From the NCBI RefSeq assembly GCF_028736215.1, contig NZ_CP117883.1:372001-436000 (forward strand): a DNA stretch of 64,000 bases, in the 5' to 3' direction. A model generated the notes under the pieces. That model made no database searches. It was not told the origin of the DNA and saw only the letters and a program-made list of their open reading frames with translations. Source of the DNA: Mucilaginibacter sp. KACC 22773. GTDB lineage: Bacteria > Bacteroidota > Bacteroidia > Sphingobacteriales > Sphingobacteriaceae. The position numbers and the translations under genes are program-made. This document shows, piece by piece, positions 9,016 through 17,874 of this stretch (position 1 is the stretch's first letter; each line of letters begins with the position of its first letter).

Positions 9016-12000
9016 TCATATGTCCTCTTCTTCCTCGCTCACCGCGTTTAAAACCACCTCCGCCTGTTTAAAATTCGTTTTTACAAAATGGCACCAGTCG
9101 CATTCTTTTTTACCGCAGCCGGTGCTGAATTCGTGGGCCATGATTTTGGCGTAGGTATCGGTGATCTGTTCCGTTACCATTTCAATATCTGCCGGGCTAA
9201 TCACGTATTTTTCCCGGTAATATTCGCCTTCGCTTACGGGCTCTACAAAATCAAAAATGGTGTCTATAACCTCCCAGTCGTTGGTGCGGTCATGGTCAAC
9301 CAGTATTTTGTAAAACACGCCCTGGCGCCAGTAGTCGCCGCCCATGGGGGCATCAAATGTGGGCCGCAACAGTTTGTCTTTGGCATTCCGTACCTTACCT
9401 GTTTTATAATCAACCACGGTAACGTTTTTACCGTCGAACTCCATTTTATCCAGGTTACCTTTAATGGGTACACCGTTTATCTCGATGTTTTTAATCGATT
9501 TTTCGGTTACGGCTATTTTGTTCCAACCGCCTACGTTTTGTTCATAATAAGGCGGCAATATCTTCTCGCCGTAGGCCAGGCGTAGCTTATATTCATCTTT
9601 GGTGAACGAATCGCGGTTGCGGGCCATGTACCATTTAAATTCGTTCATGAACTGCTCTGTTGACAGGAACTCGTTTTCGTTTTCCTTCAACAGGCGATAG
9701 GTTTTATTTAGCGCCCAGTGAACCGCCTGCCCAAACGTTGCCGACGGGCTTTTGCCGGATGGCACCCTGATCAAACACTGAAAATAAAAGCGCAGCGGGC
9801 AATCCAGGTAATTGTTCAGGTGCGTTACCGATAGCGTATAACTTTGCAGCAACTGGTTAATGTAGTTTTTATCCAGCAGCTCCACCTTTGGTTTTTCAAC
9901 CTCGCTAAACTGGGTGGCAATAAAATCAACCATGGTATCGGCCGGTACTTTGGGGTATTGCAGTTGTGTATCGGTACTGGCCAAAATTTCGCCGATAAAC
10001 TGGCTTGCTTCCTGGTCTTTTCCTTTTTTATCCTTGCCCGCGTATGATATCATGAGGCATTGTTTGGCGCGGGTAACCGCCACATAAAACAAGCGGCGGG
10101 CTTCCTCTTTCTGGGCAATATCGTCAGATACGGCGCGGGTAAGGGTATCCGGCAAGCTAAAGCCGCTGTTGCGGCCTTTGCTATCCCAGGTACGTTTGTC
10201 GCAGCCAATAAAAAACACGTGCTCAAACTCCAGCCCTTTGGAGCCGTGAGCAGTTAAAAAGTTAACGCCGTTATCGCTGAAGATCACTTTGTTCAAATCA
10301 AGCCGGATACCGTTCTTTTTCATCAGATCGATGGTCGCTATCAGGTCGGACAGTTTGATATCGGGATTTTTACGGCTTTCGTCCTTTAAAAAATCGAAGA
10401 AGCTGGTGAGCATCTGCATGTAGCCGCCTTTATCCTCTTGCTGCATAATGTATTTCAGGATGCCCATTTTGGCAATCACATCCTGGAAAAAGGCCTGCAG
10501 CGTTGAATTTACGGCCGATTTAAGCAAATCATCAATGTTGTTCATGAGATACCTCATCTCCATGTACTTATCCGGCGCAAACAAATCTGGCTGCGCGGGC
10601 GGCCGCAACTCGCTAATGTAGCGGCGGATGGATGTTTTAACCTTATCGCGGCTGTTGGCAGCAAAGTTTTCCTGCGATACCGCTATGCTGGCCTTGGCGA
10701 TTTCTATGGGTGCTATATTAAAGAAATCATAGTGCAGGATCTCGAATAGCAGCTCATCACCGCTATAAGGCGAATCCAGTTCCATCATGAGGTAGCTCAT
10801 GATATTGATGATCTTTTCGCCAAAGGGCTGGGTGAGGATATCTATTTTACGCTTGGTGTTCACCGCTATTTTTTTCACCTCCAGGTATTGGATCATTTCC
10901 TCTACCTGGCTGTGGTTGCGGTAAATCACGGCTATCTCGCCGGGCTCGGTGCCCTTGTCAATCAACTGTTTTATTTGTGCCGATACATCTACCAGTTCCT
11001 GGTCGGGGTTTTCGTACTCGCGAATCAGCGGCTCAATTGCCACGTCCGTGAAGCGCGGATGGGAGGCCTGTAAATCCTTATCCAGCTTTAGTTGTTTGGT
11101 TAAGCGCTCCTGGTTATTATCAATCAGCGCCTTAGATATATCCAGTATGTGCTGGTTCGACCGGTAGTTGTGCTTCAACACCACCGTTTTAAGGGTGCTC
11201 ACATAATCGCTGGCAAAATCAAGTATGTTGCTCATGTTAGCCCCCTGAAACTTGAATATCGACTGGTCGTCATCGCCCACCACAAACACGTTGGGCACAT
11301 CCCAGTAGTTTAGCAAAAAGCACAGCAGCTCGTTTTGCGACCCGCTGGTATCCTGGAACTCATCTACCAAAATATACTGATAGCGCTCCTGGTATTTGCG
11401 CAGTATCTCCTCGTTATCACGGAAAGCACGCAGCACCCAAATGATCATGTCGTCATAATCATAACGGCCTTTGGCTTTCATTTTAACATCGTAATTCTGG
11501 TATTCCCGTACGGCGGCAACCAGTTTTTTCATCAGGTCGTGCGCGGCATCAATATCCTTTTGTTTGGGGTCGCCTACCTTAATGCCGGTTTTGGAGTTGG
11601 CCCGTTTGTACACAAACTCCTCGCGGTTAGGGATGTCGTCAAGGTATTCCTGCACGGCTGTCTCGATCATAACCGCATCCCAGTTCTCGCGCTTCATGGT
11701 GCTGAACAGGTCTTTCAGGCGTTTGGTATCGTAATACACATCGCCGGTAAAACGTTTCAGCAAATGGTCATTATCAAACTCATCCACCAATTCGCGAAAC
11801 AGCATGGCCGATTCCAGGTCGGACAACGACTCCAAATTAAGCTTGCCAAAATACTCCAGGTTTTCCTGGATAATCTCGTTGCAAAAGGCATGGAATGTAT
11901 ATATGTTAATGCGATATGCATCGGGGCCGATAAACTCAAACAAGCGCTTGCGCATGGCTACGGCCCCGGCATCGGTATAGGTAAGGCACAGGATTTCGCT

Positions 12001-12189
12001 GGGCAGGGCATCGGTATCGGTTAATATTTTGCCAATACGTGCCGCCAATATCTGTGTTTTGCCTGTACCCGGCCCGGCAACTACCAAAACCGGCCCGTCC
12101 ATTTTATTTACGGCAGCCAATTGCTCGGGGTTTAGCCCGGCTAAGGCAGATTGAAATTTATCGTTGTATTTGTTGAAGTTGGATTGCAT
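9016..12189 (-). CDS. UvrD/Rep-type ATP-dependent helicase fused to a PD-(D/E)XK nuclease
   Basis: This 1057-residue protein combines a superfamily 1A helicase with an AddB/RecB-type nuclease. Visible helicase motifs are Walker A VAGPGTGKTQ (about residue 40), motif II VDEFQDTSG, motif III VVGDDDQSIFKFQGA, motif V HGSKGLEFEHVF and motif VI RRLFYVAVTRAK. The C-terminal nuclease shows GNLDKMEF...VVDYKTGK. Cysteines in YLDCPLRFYFQC and CGKKECDWC fit the iron-sulphur staple seen in AddB-type nucleases. The protein should act in double-strand-break end processing or repair. It is a single gene, convergent with the glycan operon. A long open frame antisense to it (11335-12024) is treated as a shadow. 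Confidence 0.92.
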   Translation of the reverse strand: MQSNFNKYNDKFQSALAGLNPEQLAAVNKMDGPVLVVAGPGTGKTQILAARIGKILTDTDALPSEILCLTYTDAGAVAMRKRLFEFIGPDAYRINIYTFHAFCNEIIQENLEYFGKLNLESLSDLESAMLFRELVDEFDNDHLLKRFTGDVYYDTKRLKDLFSTMKRENWDAVMIETAVQEYLDDIPNREEFVYKRANSKTGIKVGDPKQKDIDAAHDLMKKLVAAVREYQNYDVKMKAKGRYDYDDMIIWVLRAFRDNEEILRKYQERYQYILVDEFQDTSGSQNELLCFLLNYWDVPNVFVVGDDDQSIFKFQGANMSNILDFASDYVSTLKTVVLKHNYRSNQHILDISKALIDNNQERLTKQLKLDKDLQASHPRFTDVAIEPLIREYENPDQELVDVSAQIKQLIDKGTEPGEIAVIYRNHSQVEEMIQYLEVKKIAVNTKRKIDILTQPFGEKIINIMSYLMMELDSPYSGDELLFEILHYDFFNIAPIEIAKASIAVSQENFAANSRDKVKTSIRRYISELRPPAQPDLFAPDKYMEMRYLMNNIDDLLKSAVNSTLQAFFQDVIAKMGILKYIMQQEDKGGYMQMLTSFFDFLKDESRKNPDIKLSDLIATIDLMKKNGIRLDLNKVIFSDNGVNFLTAHGSKGLEFEHVFFIGCDKRTWDSKGRNSGFSLPDTLTRAVSDDIAQKEEARRLFYVAVTRAKQCLMISYAGKDKKGKDQEASQFIGEILASTDTQLQYPKVPADTMVDFIATQFSEVEKPKVELLDKNYINQLLQSYTLSVTHLNNYLDCPLRFYFQCLIRVPSGKSPSATFGQAVHWALNKTYRLLKENENEFLSTEQFMNEFKWYMARNRDSFTKDEYKLRLAYGEKILPPYYEQNVGGWNKIAVTEKSIKNIEINGVPIKGNLDKMEFDGKNVTVVDYKTGKVRNAKDKLLRPTFDAPMGGDYWRQGVFYKILVDHDRTNDWEVIDTIFDFVEPVSEGEYYREKYVISPADIEMVTEQITDTYAKIMAHEFSTGCGKKECDWCHFVKTNFKQAEVVLNAVSEEEEDI

Positions 12190-12291
12190 AAGCCCTCTTT
12201 AAATCTCCACTTGAAGGGAAGATTTGTTTCGTTTTTCAAAATTAAACTTATTTTGATCTTAAATTCCATATTCCCAATGCCTGAATTTTAT

Positions 12292-12299
12292 TAAATTTG
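12292..12299 (+). promoter_or_regulatory. Putative -7 box TAAATTTG for the toxin-antitoxin pair
   Basis: Exact match to the Bacteroidota -7 consensus TAnnTTTG, 16 bases before the antitoxin ATG. No convincing -33 TTG was found at the usual spacing. Confidence 0.4.
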
Positions 12300-12315
12300 T
12301 GAAAAGGCTAATTAT

Positions 12316-12549
12316 ATGCGCACATCTCAAATACGGAAACAACTGCATGAATATATTGAAACCGCAGAGGACGATAAATTAAAAGCGATATATACCTTGC
12401 TGCAAAATGAAATCTCCGATAGCTACGAACTCACCAAAGATCAGAGGGATGAATTAGACAGGAGATACCATGACCATCAAAATGGAGTCGGTCAATCTTT
12501 TACCTGGGACGAGACCTTGGCTATGGCAAAACAAGCTTTAGTAAAATAG
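12316..12549 (+). CDS. Putative antitoxin of a ParE/RelE-type module (addiction-module component)
   Basis: The 77-residue acidic protein begins MRTSQIRKQLHEYIETAEDD and ends FTWDETLAMAKQAL. This arrangement (short helical N-terminus, hydrophilic middle, FTWDE near the end) is typical of the addiction_module antitoxins paired with ParE/RelE-like toxins. It lies 13 bases before the likely toxin start, and a -7-like box TAAATTTG sits 16 bases upstream. Such antitoxins bind and block the toxin and often autoregulate the operon. The assignment rests on the pairing and the overall pattern, not on a decisive motif. Confidence 0.72.
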   Translation: MRTSQIRKQLHEYIETAEDDKLKAIYTLLQNEISDSYELTKDQRDELDRRYHDHQNGVGQSFTWDETLAMAKQALVK

Positions 12550-12562
12550 CCGCCTTTTGTTA

Positions 12563-12862
12563 ATGAATTATGATCTGAAGATCCGCCAGGAGGCCTCAAA
12601 AGAATTTTCGAATGCATTTGTATGGTACGAAGAGCAACAATCGGGACTTGGCGATGTGTTTGAAACCGCCATCCGCAGAAAGTTAAATCAAATTAGCAGG
12701 AACCCTTATCACTACAAGGCCGACTATAATCAATTTCACCAGGCATTAACTGAAAAATTTCCTTTCCTGATTGTTTATATAATCGATGAAAATCTGAAAC
12801 AGATTACCGTGATGGCTATATTTCATACCAGTCGCAATCCAAACAAAAGATTTCGAAAATAA
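12563..12862 (+). CDS. ParE/RelE-family toxin
   Basis: ATG at 12563 is preferred; an in-frame TTG two codons earlier is also possible. The 99-residue protein has the ParE/RelE fold signature: an N-terminal strand with a helix pair (QEASKEFSNAFVWYEEQQSGLGDVFETAI), then NPYHYKADYNQFHQALTEKFPFLIVYIID and a last strand ITVMAIFHTSRNPNKRF. ParE toxins poison gyrase and RelE toxins cut mRNA on the ribosome; sequence alone does not separate them here. The gene pairs with the upstream antitoxin. It converges on a GH3 gene with only about 100 bases between them. Confidence 0.8.
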   Translation: MNYDLKIRQEASKEFSNAFVWYEEQQSGLGDVFETAIRRKLNQISRNPYHYKADYNQFHQALTEKFPFLIVYIIDENLKQITVMAIFHTSRNPNKRFRK

Positions 12863-12967
12863 CCTTTGGGGCGTTACCTACGGTCCGGGCTGTATGCTCA
12901 TACGCCTTCAGGCATTACACTCGGGCCGGTATCCGCGCCCATCCCTAACGCAAAAAACTCACCCCCA

Positions 12968-14692
12968 TTACAACCCTATCCCCGCCCCCGTAGGGAAAAA
13001 CATATTAACACTCACCGACAATTTACCCGTTGGCTTCAAAGTACCCATAAGGACTTTCACTACTGATTTTTGCAGCTCGGGGCTGTTTTGATAGCATACC
13101 ATCAGGGCATTACTTTTTTCGATACCTGGCAGGCCGGCTATGGTGTAGGCATTGGCAAAAACGCTGATCACCGCATTAGGCCGACCGGCCAGATCGGCTA
13201 TCATCAGTTTTACGTCGCTGCTGTAATCCAGTTTGCTTTGGGGACGAAGGCGGGTATCATGCACGCCAACTATTACCTGCTGGTACTGGCTTAACAAGGT
13301 CAATATATTTTTGAGGCCGATAGCCGGGGTGTTTTTATCAACCATAAATAGCTTGCAATTGGGGAAACTTTTGGCGGCCTCTTGCTGAAACAAGGTTGGC
13401 GAGGATACACCAATACTCACAATGGCAGTTTTTAAAAACGGGTTTAGCTTAATGGTTGATGCATCGCCTTTTAATACGGTTACAGCGGCATCACTTAGCT
13501 GCTGCACCAACTCTTTTTGGGCCGGGCTGTTAATATCGGTGTTAAGATTTAAGGGGGATGCTTCCTGGTACTGGTTAAGCCCGGCCCAGTATTTGGCAGC
13601 AAGTACTTTTTTTACCTTGGTTTCAAATTCCTGGCTACTGATAGCACCGTGACGCAATGCTTTGCGGATGAGTTTAATGGCACGATCTGAATTTTCGGAT
13701 AGTTCAATAACATCCATACCGGCAATAAAGGCTTTTACATCGGCTTCGCCATTGGGGAAGTATTTTACAACGCCTTTCATCTCCATGGCATCTGATACTA
13801 CCAGACCTTTAAACTTCAGCGAATCTTTTAAAATACCGGTAATGATGGGGCGCGATAATGTCGACGGCAAATGGGTGGTAGTATCCAATGCAGGGATGCT
13901 CATATGTGCTATCATCACCCCGCTGATGCCGGCTGCAATAGCCTCACGAAAAGGGTATTCTTCCAACGAATCCAGCCGGGCCCGGCTATAAGGCAACAGG
14001 GGTAAATCAAAATGCGAATCTACATTGGTATCGCCATGGCCCGGGAAGTGCTTCGCAGCGGTGAGTAAACCGGCATCCTGCATGCCTGTAAAATAGGCTA
14101 TCCCTTTTTTGGCCACGTTATATTTATTATCGCCAAATGAGCGGTAATTGATCACCGGGTTATTAGGGTTATTGTTCACATCCATATCGGGTGCCAAATT
14201 AAAATGAGCGCCTATGCGTTTAAAATCGGCGGCCACCTGGCGCCCCATTTTGTATATCAGTGTATTATCCTGTATGGCGCCAAGCGTCATTTGGTATGGG
14301 TATGATACAGTCGAATCCAGGCGCATGCCCAGGCCCCATTCGCCGTCCATAGCTATCAGCAAAGGAATTTTTGCCAGTTTTTGATATTGGTTAACCAGGT
14401 TTAGCTGCCGGCCCGGGCCGCCCTGGAAAAATACCAGGCCGCCAATTTGCTGATCCTTAATTACTTTGCCTACCGAATCGGCATAGGCCTGCCCCTTATT
14501 GGTGTGTGCCCGCACGAATAATAATTGTGCAATACGATGCTTACGGCTCAGTTTATGATAAACAGAATCCACCCAATGGTTTTGCGTATTGAGGCTTTGT
14601 ATATAGCTTTCTTTTTGCGCAAAAGCGTTTATAACGATAAAATTAAGGGCGATTATGAATGCGAAACGATAGCTGGTTTTCAATTTTGGCAT
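12968..14692 (-). CDS. Glycoside hydrolase family 3 beta-N-acetylhexosaminidase (NagZ-like), exported
   Basis: The start is ATG at 14692 (MPKLKTSYRF...); a TTG two codons upstream is possible. An N-terminal signal peptide ends near AFAQ. The NagZ-type GH3 motif KHFPGHGDTNVDSH (about residues 214-227) provides the His-Asp acid/base dyad, and Asp301 in VVSDAMEM is the expected nucleophile. The family removes N-acetylglucosamine from peptidoglycan fragments or chitin-like glycans. In many Bacteroidota the GH3 part continues into a serine beta-lactamase-like domain to give ~1000 aa; here the protein stops at FPTGAGIGL, where that fusion would begin, and only ~100 bases separate it from the toxin gene, so no second domain is present. 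Confidence 0.88.
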   Translation of the reverse strand: MPKLKTSYRFAFIIALNFIVINAFAQKESYIQSLNTQNHWVDSVYHKLSRKHRIAQLLFVRAHTNKGQAYADSVGKVIKDQQIGGLVFFQGGPGRQLNLVNQYQKLAKIPLLIAMDGEWGLGMRLDSTVSYPYQMTLGAIQDNTLIYKMGRQVAADFKRIGAHFNLAPDMDVNNNPNNPVINYRSFGDNKYNVAKKGIAYFTGMQDAGLLTAAKHFPGHGDTNVDSHFDLPLLPYSRARLDSLEEYPFREAIAAGISGVMIAHMSIPALDTTTHLPSTLSRPIITGILKDSLKFKGLVVSDAMEMKGVVKYFPNGEADVKAFIAGMDVIELSENSDRAIKLIRKALRHGAISSQEFETKVKKVLAAKYWAGLNQYQEASPLNLNTDINSPAQKELVQQLSDAAVTVLKGDASTIKLNPFLKTAIVSIGVSSPTLFQQEAAKSFPNCKLFMVDKNTPAIGLKNILTLLSQYQQVIVGVHDTRLRPQSKLDYSSDVKLMIADLAGRPNAVISVFANAYTIAGLPGIEKSNALMVCYQNSPELQKSVVKVLMGTLKPTGKLSVSVNMFFPTGAGIGL

Positions 14693-14699
14693 GTTCAAA

Positions 14700-14790
14700 T
14701 GTAAACACGAAACACGAATTGATGCAACACGAATTGCTACTAATTAAAGCGAATTCACGAATTGATAGCGGTGGTAAAACAAAATTCACG
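14700..14790 (+). repeat. Short ACGAATT-word repeats in the divergent GH3/barrel gap
   Basis: The words ACACGAA, ACACGAATTG, ACACGAATTG and TTCACGAATTG recur within about 75 bases in the gap between the GH3 gene and the outer-membrane barrel gene. This is a low-complexity, locus-specific vocabulary like those at other gaps in the window. The function is unknown. Confidence 0.55.
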
Positions 14791-14886
14791 CAGATTGGTG
14801 TAATTAGAAAAAATTTGTGCCATTAGTGTGCGCATTAAACCTTTGCGATATTTTTTATTCTATGGATATATAAAAAACACACTAAC

Positions 14887-15570
14887 ATGAAGAAGATTAT
14901 TTTTTTTGCTATCTGCCTTTTTGCAGTATATGACGTGAGTGCCCAGGGATATTACGGTCCGCCACGCCGCAGGCCCCGTTACCGCCAAGAACGCCGCGAA
15001 CGCCCGCGCCAAAGCCAGGACGATTTTTACAGGATAAAAGTTGGCCTAACCGGCGGCTTAAATATTTCAAACACCATTGATGCCGATAACTCCAACTTCA
15101 GCACCAATTCTATAGCCGGTTTTAACGGTGGTTTAACTTTAGATATCCCTATCGCTTACCCAATATCATTTGCTCCCGAAATTTTGTATTCGGGCAAGGG
15201 TTATACAGCCAATACCGACTACGGCAAGTTTACGCAACGCACCAATTACATTGATGTTCCCTTGCTGTTAAAAGTGAAGCTGGCACCGCAATTCAACTTT
15301 TTAGTAGGCCCATCCATCAACTTTTTGGCATCAACTAAAAACACTTACGAAACCGGTTTTATTACCGAGCAGGAGCAATACTACAACAACCGCGGCGACC
15401 ATACCGACATAAGCGGCGTTATTGGCCTTAGTGTTGATTTGAGCCGGAACATTGAGCTTAGGGGACGCTACAATATCGACCTTACCACCAGTCGCCCCGA
15501 CGATAATTCTTATCTGCCTAACTACCGCAACCAGGTTTGGCAAATTGGCTTAGGATTTAAATTTCAATAA
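14887..15570 (+). CDS. Outer-membrane beta-barrel protein (PorT/OMP_b-brl family)
   Basis: The 227-residue product has a signal peptide (MKKIIFFAICLFAVYDVSAQ) and then an Arg/Pro-rich stretch (RRRPRYRQERRERPRQ, about residues 26-44). Alternating strands typical of small eight-stranded barrels follow (KVGLTGGLNISNT, FNGGLTLDIPI, APEILYSGKGYT, VWQIGLGFKFQ). It should sit in the outer membrane. Family members include PorT of the type IX secretion system, but the sequence is not specific enough to call it PorT. A hairpin terminator follows at 15622-15654. Confidence 0.8.
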   Translation: MKKIIFFAICLFAVYDVSAQGYYGPPRRRPRYRQERRERPRQSQDDFYRIKVGLTGGLNISNTIDADNSNFSTNSIAGFNGGLTLDIPIAYPISFAPEILYSGKGYTANTDYGKFTQRTNYIDVPLLLKVKLAPQFNFLVGPSINFLASTKNTYETGFITEQEQYYNNRGDHTDISGVIGLSVDLSRNIELRGRYNIDLTTSRPDDNSYLPNYRNQVWQIGLGFKFQ

Positions 15571-15621
15571 AAGCTTTTTAAGCTGAAAGCCGAAGGCCTA
15601 AAGCTTAAAGCTATTGAAAAG

Positions 15622-15654
15622 GAGTCATGCGGGATTGCCGTGTGGCTCTTTTTT
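15622..15654 (+). terminator. Rho-independent terminator after the barrel gene
   Basis: GAGTCATGCGG (15622-15632) pairs with CCGTGTGGCTC (15638-15648), allowing G-T pairs, around loop GATTG. A six-T run follows. The T run reaches the stop codon of the convergent glycosyltransferase gene. Confidence 0.65.
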
Positions 15655-16681
15655 ATTTATCCTTCACAAATATCTTTTGAATATCCTGTTCAAACTGCCG
15701 CTCTTCTGTGTAAAGGACTTGCCGGTAGGGTGCAAAATCTTTTATCAACTCATTGTAGTTAGTTAAACATTCATTTATCCGGTTGATAATTTCCGGGATT
15801 TGAGCCTCCTCTTTATCAAACCTATATTGTTCTGGGATAGGCATATCCTGCTGATACGCCGCAGAGCCTGTTTTGCCAATAATCATACAGCAGCGCATAA
15901 TACAAGCCTCGCGCGGCATACGTTCTTTGCCGGGATGGAAACCAAAATCCACATATAGTTTGGCTTTGTTCATCAGGGCTGCTACTTCGGCAGGCGTCAT
16001 ACCCTTGATAGGCACCCATTTTATGGTGGGTGTAAGGGCCATGATCTTGTCTAAAAAAACGTCGTTTTTAATGGGGTTGTATATTACCAGGTTTTCTTTG
16101 GGCGTACCTTCATTTACCATATCAAAAAAAGCACTGTTCATGTAGTCCGAGATCCGACCAACCGGCTTTATACCCTGCTCGAGCAAGTGCACCTGCGAGT
16201 AGTAAGAATGACTGATGTGCTGTACCTCTTTGCGACGTTTAAGTCTGCCGAATGATGCTGTAGGATATTTACCCAGGTAATTTTTCAGTTTAAAATATCT
16301 TTTGTGCTGTAAACTTTTGGTTAGATTGTTTTGGGTAACGTAATAGTTAACCACGCTAAGCCACCAGATAACTTTGCGCACCTTTTTATAGCTATCATCA
16401 AAAATGGGTAGCAGGTGTGTTTCGGGCAATATGATGATATTTTGTTCGCTATTTTCGATGCTTTCGGCAACGGGCACACTGTACTTTTCATAGTTTTTAT
16501 GCACTATATCCACACTGTCAGGGGTAGCATAGTAATGCATAAATACATTAAAATCCAGGCACTTTAGTTTTGCTCCCAACTGGTGCAATGCCTCGGGGCC
16601 GCCGGTGGCATATCCTGCCGGGCAAAAAATATAAATTCTGGTTGCCTGCCGGCACTTTATTTCAGTTGGATCCTTTATCAA
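15653..16681 (-). CDS. GT4-like glycosyltransferase
   Basis: The protein is about 342 residues. The N-terminal half has a Rossmann-like start RIYIFCPAGYATGGPEALHQL, as in GT4-type transferases that begin with a glycine-rich loop. The C-terminal half includes KLYVDFGFHPGKERMPREACIMRCCMIIGKTGSA, which occupies the place of the donor-binding E-x7-E region, with the acidic residue in PREA. The product is probably cytoplasmic and adds a sugar during surface-polysaccharide synthesis. No ATG is available: the frame would start at TTG 16681 or at another TTG about ten codons upstream, so the exact N-terminus is uncertain. It is convergent with the barrel gene. Confidence 0.7.
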   Translation of the reverse strand: MIKDPTEIKCRQATRIYIFCPAGYATGGPEALHQLGAKLKCLDFNVFMHYYATPDSVDIVHKNYEKYSVPVAESIENSEQNIIILPETHLLPIFDDSYKKVRKVIWWLSVVNYYVTQNNLTKSLQHKRYFKLKNYLGKYPTASFGRLKRRKEVQHISHSYYSQVHLLEQGIKPVGRISDYMNSAFFDMVNEGTPKENLVIYNPIKNDVFLDKIMALTPTIKWVPIKGMTPAEVAALMNKAKLYVDFGFHPGKERMPREACIMRCCMIIGKTGSAAYQQDMPIPEQYRFDKEEAQIPEIINRINECLTNYNELIKDFAPYRQVLYTEERQFEQDIQKIFVKDK

Positions 16682-16832
16682 AATTGGCTGGTTGTTTTTA
16701 TCAATTTGAAATCCGGCGTACTCCTTATTGTCGATCGCCGCCTTATTGCAATACGACGTAATTTATATATCTGCAACAAATCAACAAATACTATGCTGTA
16801 TTTCTTTGTTGCCGGCTAAAAAAAATAAAAAC

Positions 16833-16957
16833 TTTTTCCGGTAAAAACTGTATCACATTAACAAAAATGCACGTAATTGATTTAAACACGATAAAAATTG
16901 CATTAAATGCGTTGTTTATTCGTTACATTACTAACAACTACTTTTTTACCGGAAAAA
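16833..16957. repeat. 15-bp perfect inverted repeat (TTTTTCCGGTAAAAA) between divergent glycosyltransferase genes
   Basis: TTTTTCCGGTAAAAA at 16833-16847 and its exact reverse complement TTTTTACCGGAAAAA at 16943-16957 are separated by 95 bases. Each arm is itself nearly palindromic around CCGG. The right arm ends 11 bases before the ATG at 16969. The layout resembles a pair of operator half-sites or the ends of a small structured leader. Confidence 0.7.
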
Positions 16958-16968
16958 CATATTACTGA

Positions 16969-17874
16969 ATGATATCAATTATTATTTCATCCGTTAATAA
17001 AGCTAACCTGCAACAGGTAAGTGAAAACATCAGTGCCACAATCGGCGTACCGTTTGAAATTGTTGCCACCGATAACAGCAAAGGCCAAATGGGCATCTGC
17101 GAGGTTTACAATAAAGCAATGTTGGGTGCCCAGTATGATATTTTATGCTTTATCCACGAAGATGTGTTAATAAAAACCAATAACTGGGGACAAAAACTGC
17201 TGGCTTTATTTGAGCAAGACCCCAAATTAGGTTTAATTGGCGTTGCCGGCAGCAGTTATAAACCGTTGACACCTTCAGGTGTGGGGGGATACGGTGTAAA
17301 CACGCATTATCATAATTTCATCCAATCATACAAATACAAAAAAAACAAAACCAGGCACGTTTATAGTAATCCCGATAAGCAAAGCCTTGCCGAAGTAGTA
17401 TGTATCGACGGCGTATTTATGGCCACTACCCGGCAGGTAGCAGAGGAATTTATGTTTGATGAAATTACCCTTAAAGGTTTTCATGGATACGACATTGATT
17501 TTTCATTATCAGTAAGCCAAAAATATAAAGTAGCCGTTACGTTTGATATCCTGCTTAACCATTTTTCTGAAGGATTGTACAACGATGTATGGATGGAGGA
17601 AAACTTAAAACTGCACAACAAGTGGAATCGGCATCTGCCCTTAAACGTGGGAAAACTTACCCATGAACAGGTTTTTGTGATCGAAAAAAACACATTTAAA
17701 TACTTTATCGACGAACTAATCAAGTTTAACTACCCTATATCTACCGCCATTAAAATGCTCTGGAAAAACAAACGGTTTTTCCAGCTCGATTCAACACTAT
17801 TTTTTAAACTGAAGTTTTATATTTTTAAAAAATATATTAAATCGAAACCTTCTTTAGCAAGTTATATCTGGTAA
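16969..17874 (+). CDS. Family 2-type glycosyltransferase (StrF-like domain)
   Basis: The 301-residue protein begins MISIIISSVNKANLQQ, continues with PFEIVATDNSKGQMGICEVYNKAM and has the acidic metal-binding segment CFIHEDVLI in the place of the GT2 DxD. VCIDGVFMATTR and GFHGYDIDFSLSV are typical of the Glyco_tranf_2_5/StrF-type branch. It should transfer a sugar from a nucleotide donor at the cytoplasmic face of the inner membrane. It lies in the polysaccharide block and overlaps the 3' end of the convergent DUF5672 gene by 13 bases. The donor and acceptor are unknown. Confidence 0.8.
   Translation: MISIIISSVNKANLQQVSENISATIGVPFEIVATDNSKGQMGICEVYNKAMLGAQYDILCFIHEDVLIKTNNWGQKLLALFEQDPKLGLIGVAGSSYKPLTPSGVGGYGVNTHYHNFIQSYKYKKNKTRHVYSNPDKQSLAEVVCIDGVFMATTRQVAEEFMFDEITLKGFHGYDIDFSLSVSQKYKVAVTFDILLNHFSEGLYNDVWMEENLKLHNKWNRHLPLNVGKLTHEQVFVIEKNTFKYFIDELIKFNYPISTAIKMLWKNKRFFQLDSTLFFKLKFYIFKKYIKSKPSLASYIW

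Noticed and set aside
11335..12024. 229-codon open frame antisense to the helicase/nuclease gene
   Set aside because: It lies entirely within a protein with clear UvrD motifs on the other strand; its translation lacks any recognisable motif and has the composition of a mirror frame.
12190..12235. Terminator-like AAATCT...AGATTT hairpin upstream of the helicase gene
   Set aside because: The stem is short and interrupted, it lies at the 5' side of the gene and lacks a T run; likely another GC/AT repeat fragment.
14696..14703. Minus-strand TACATTTG matching the -7 box at the GH3 start
   Set aside because: It overlaps the possible start codons, so no transcript could begin upstream of the coding region; judged to be chance.
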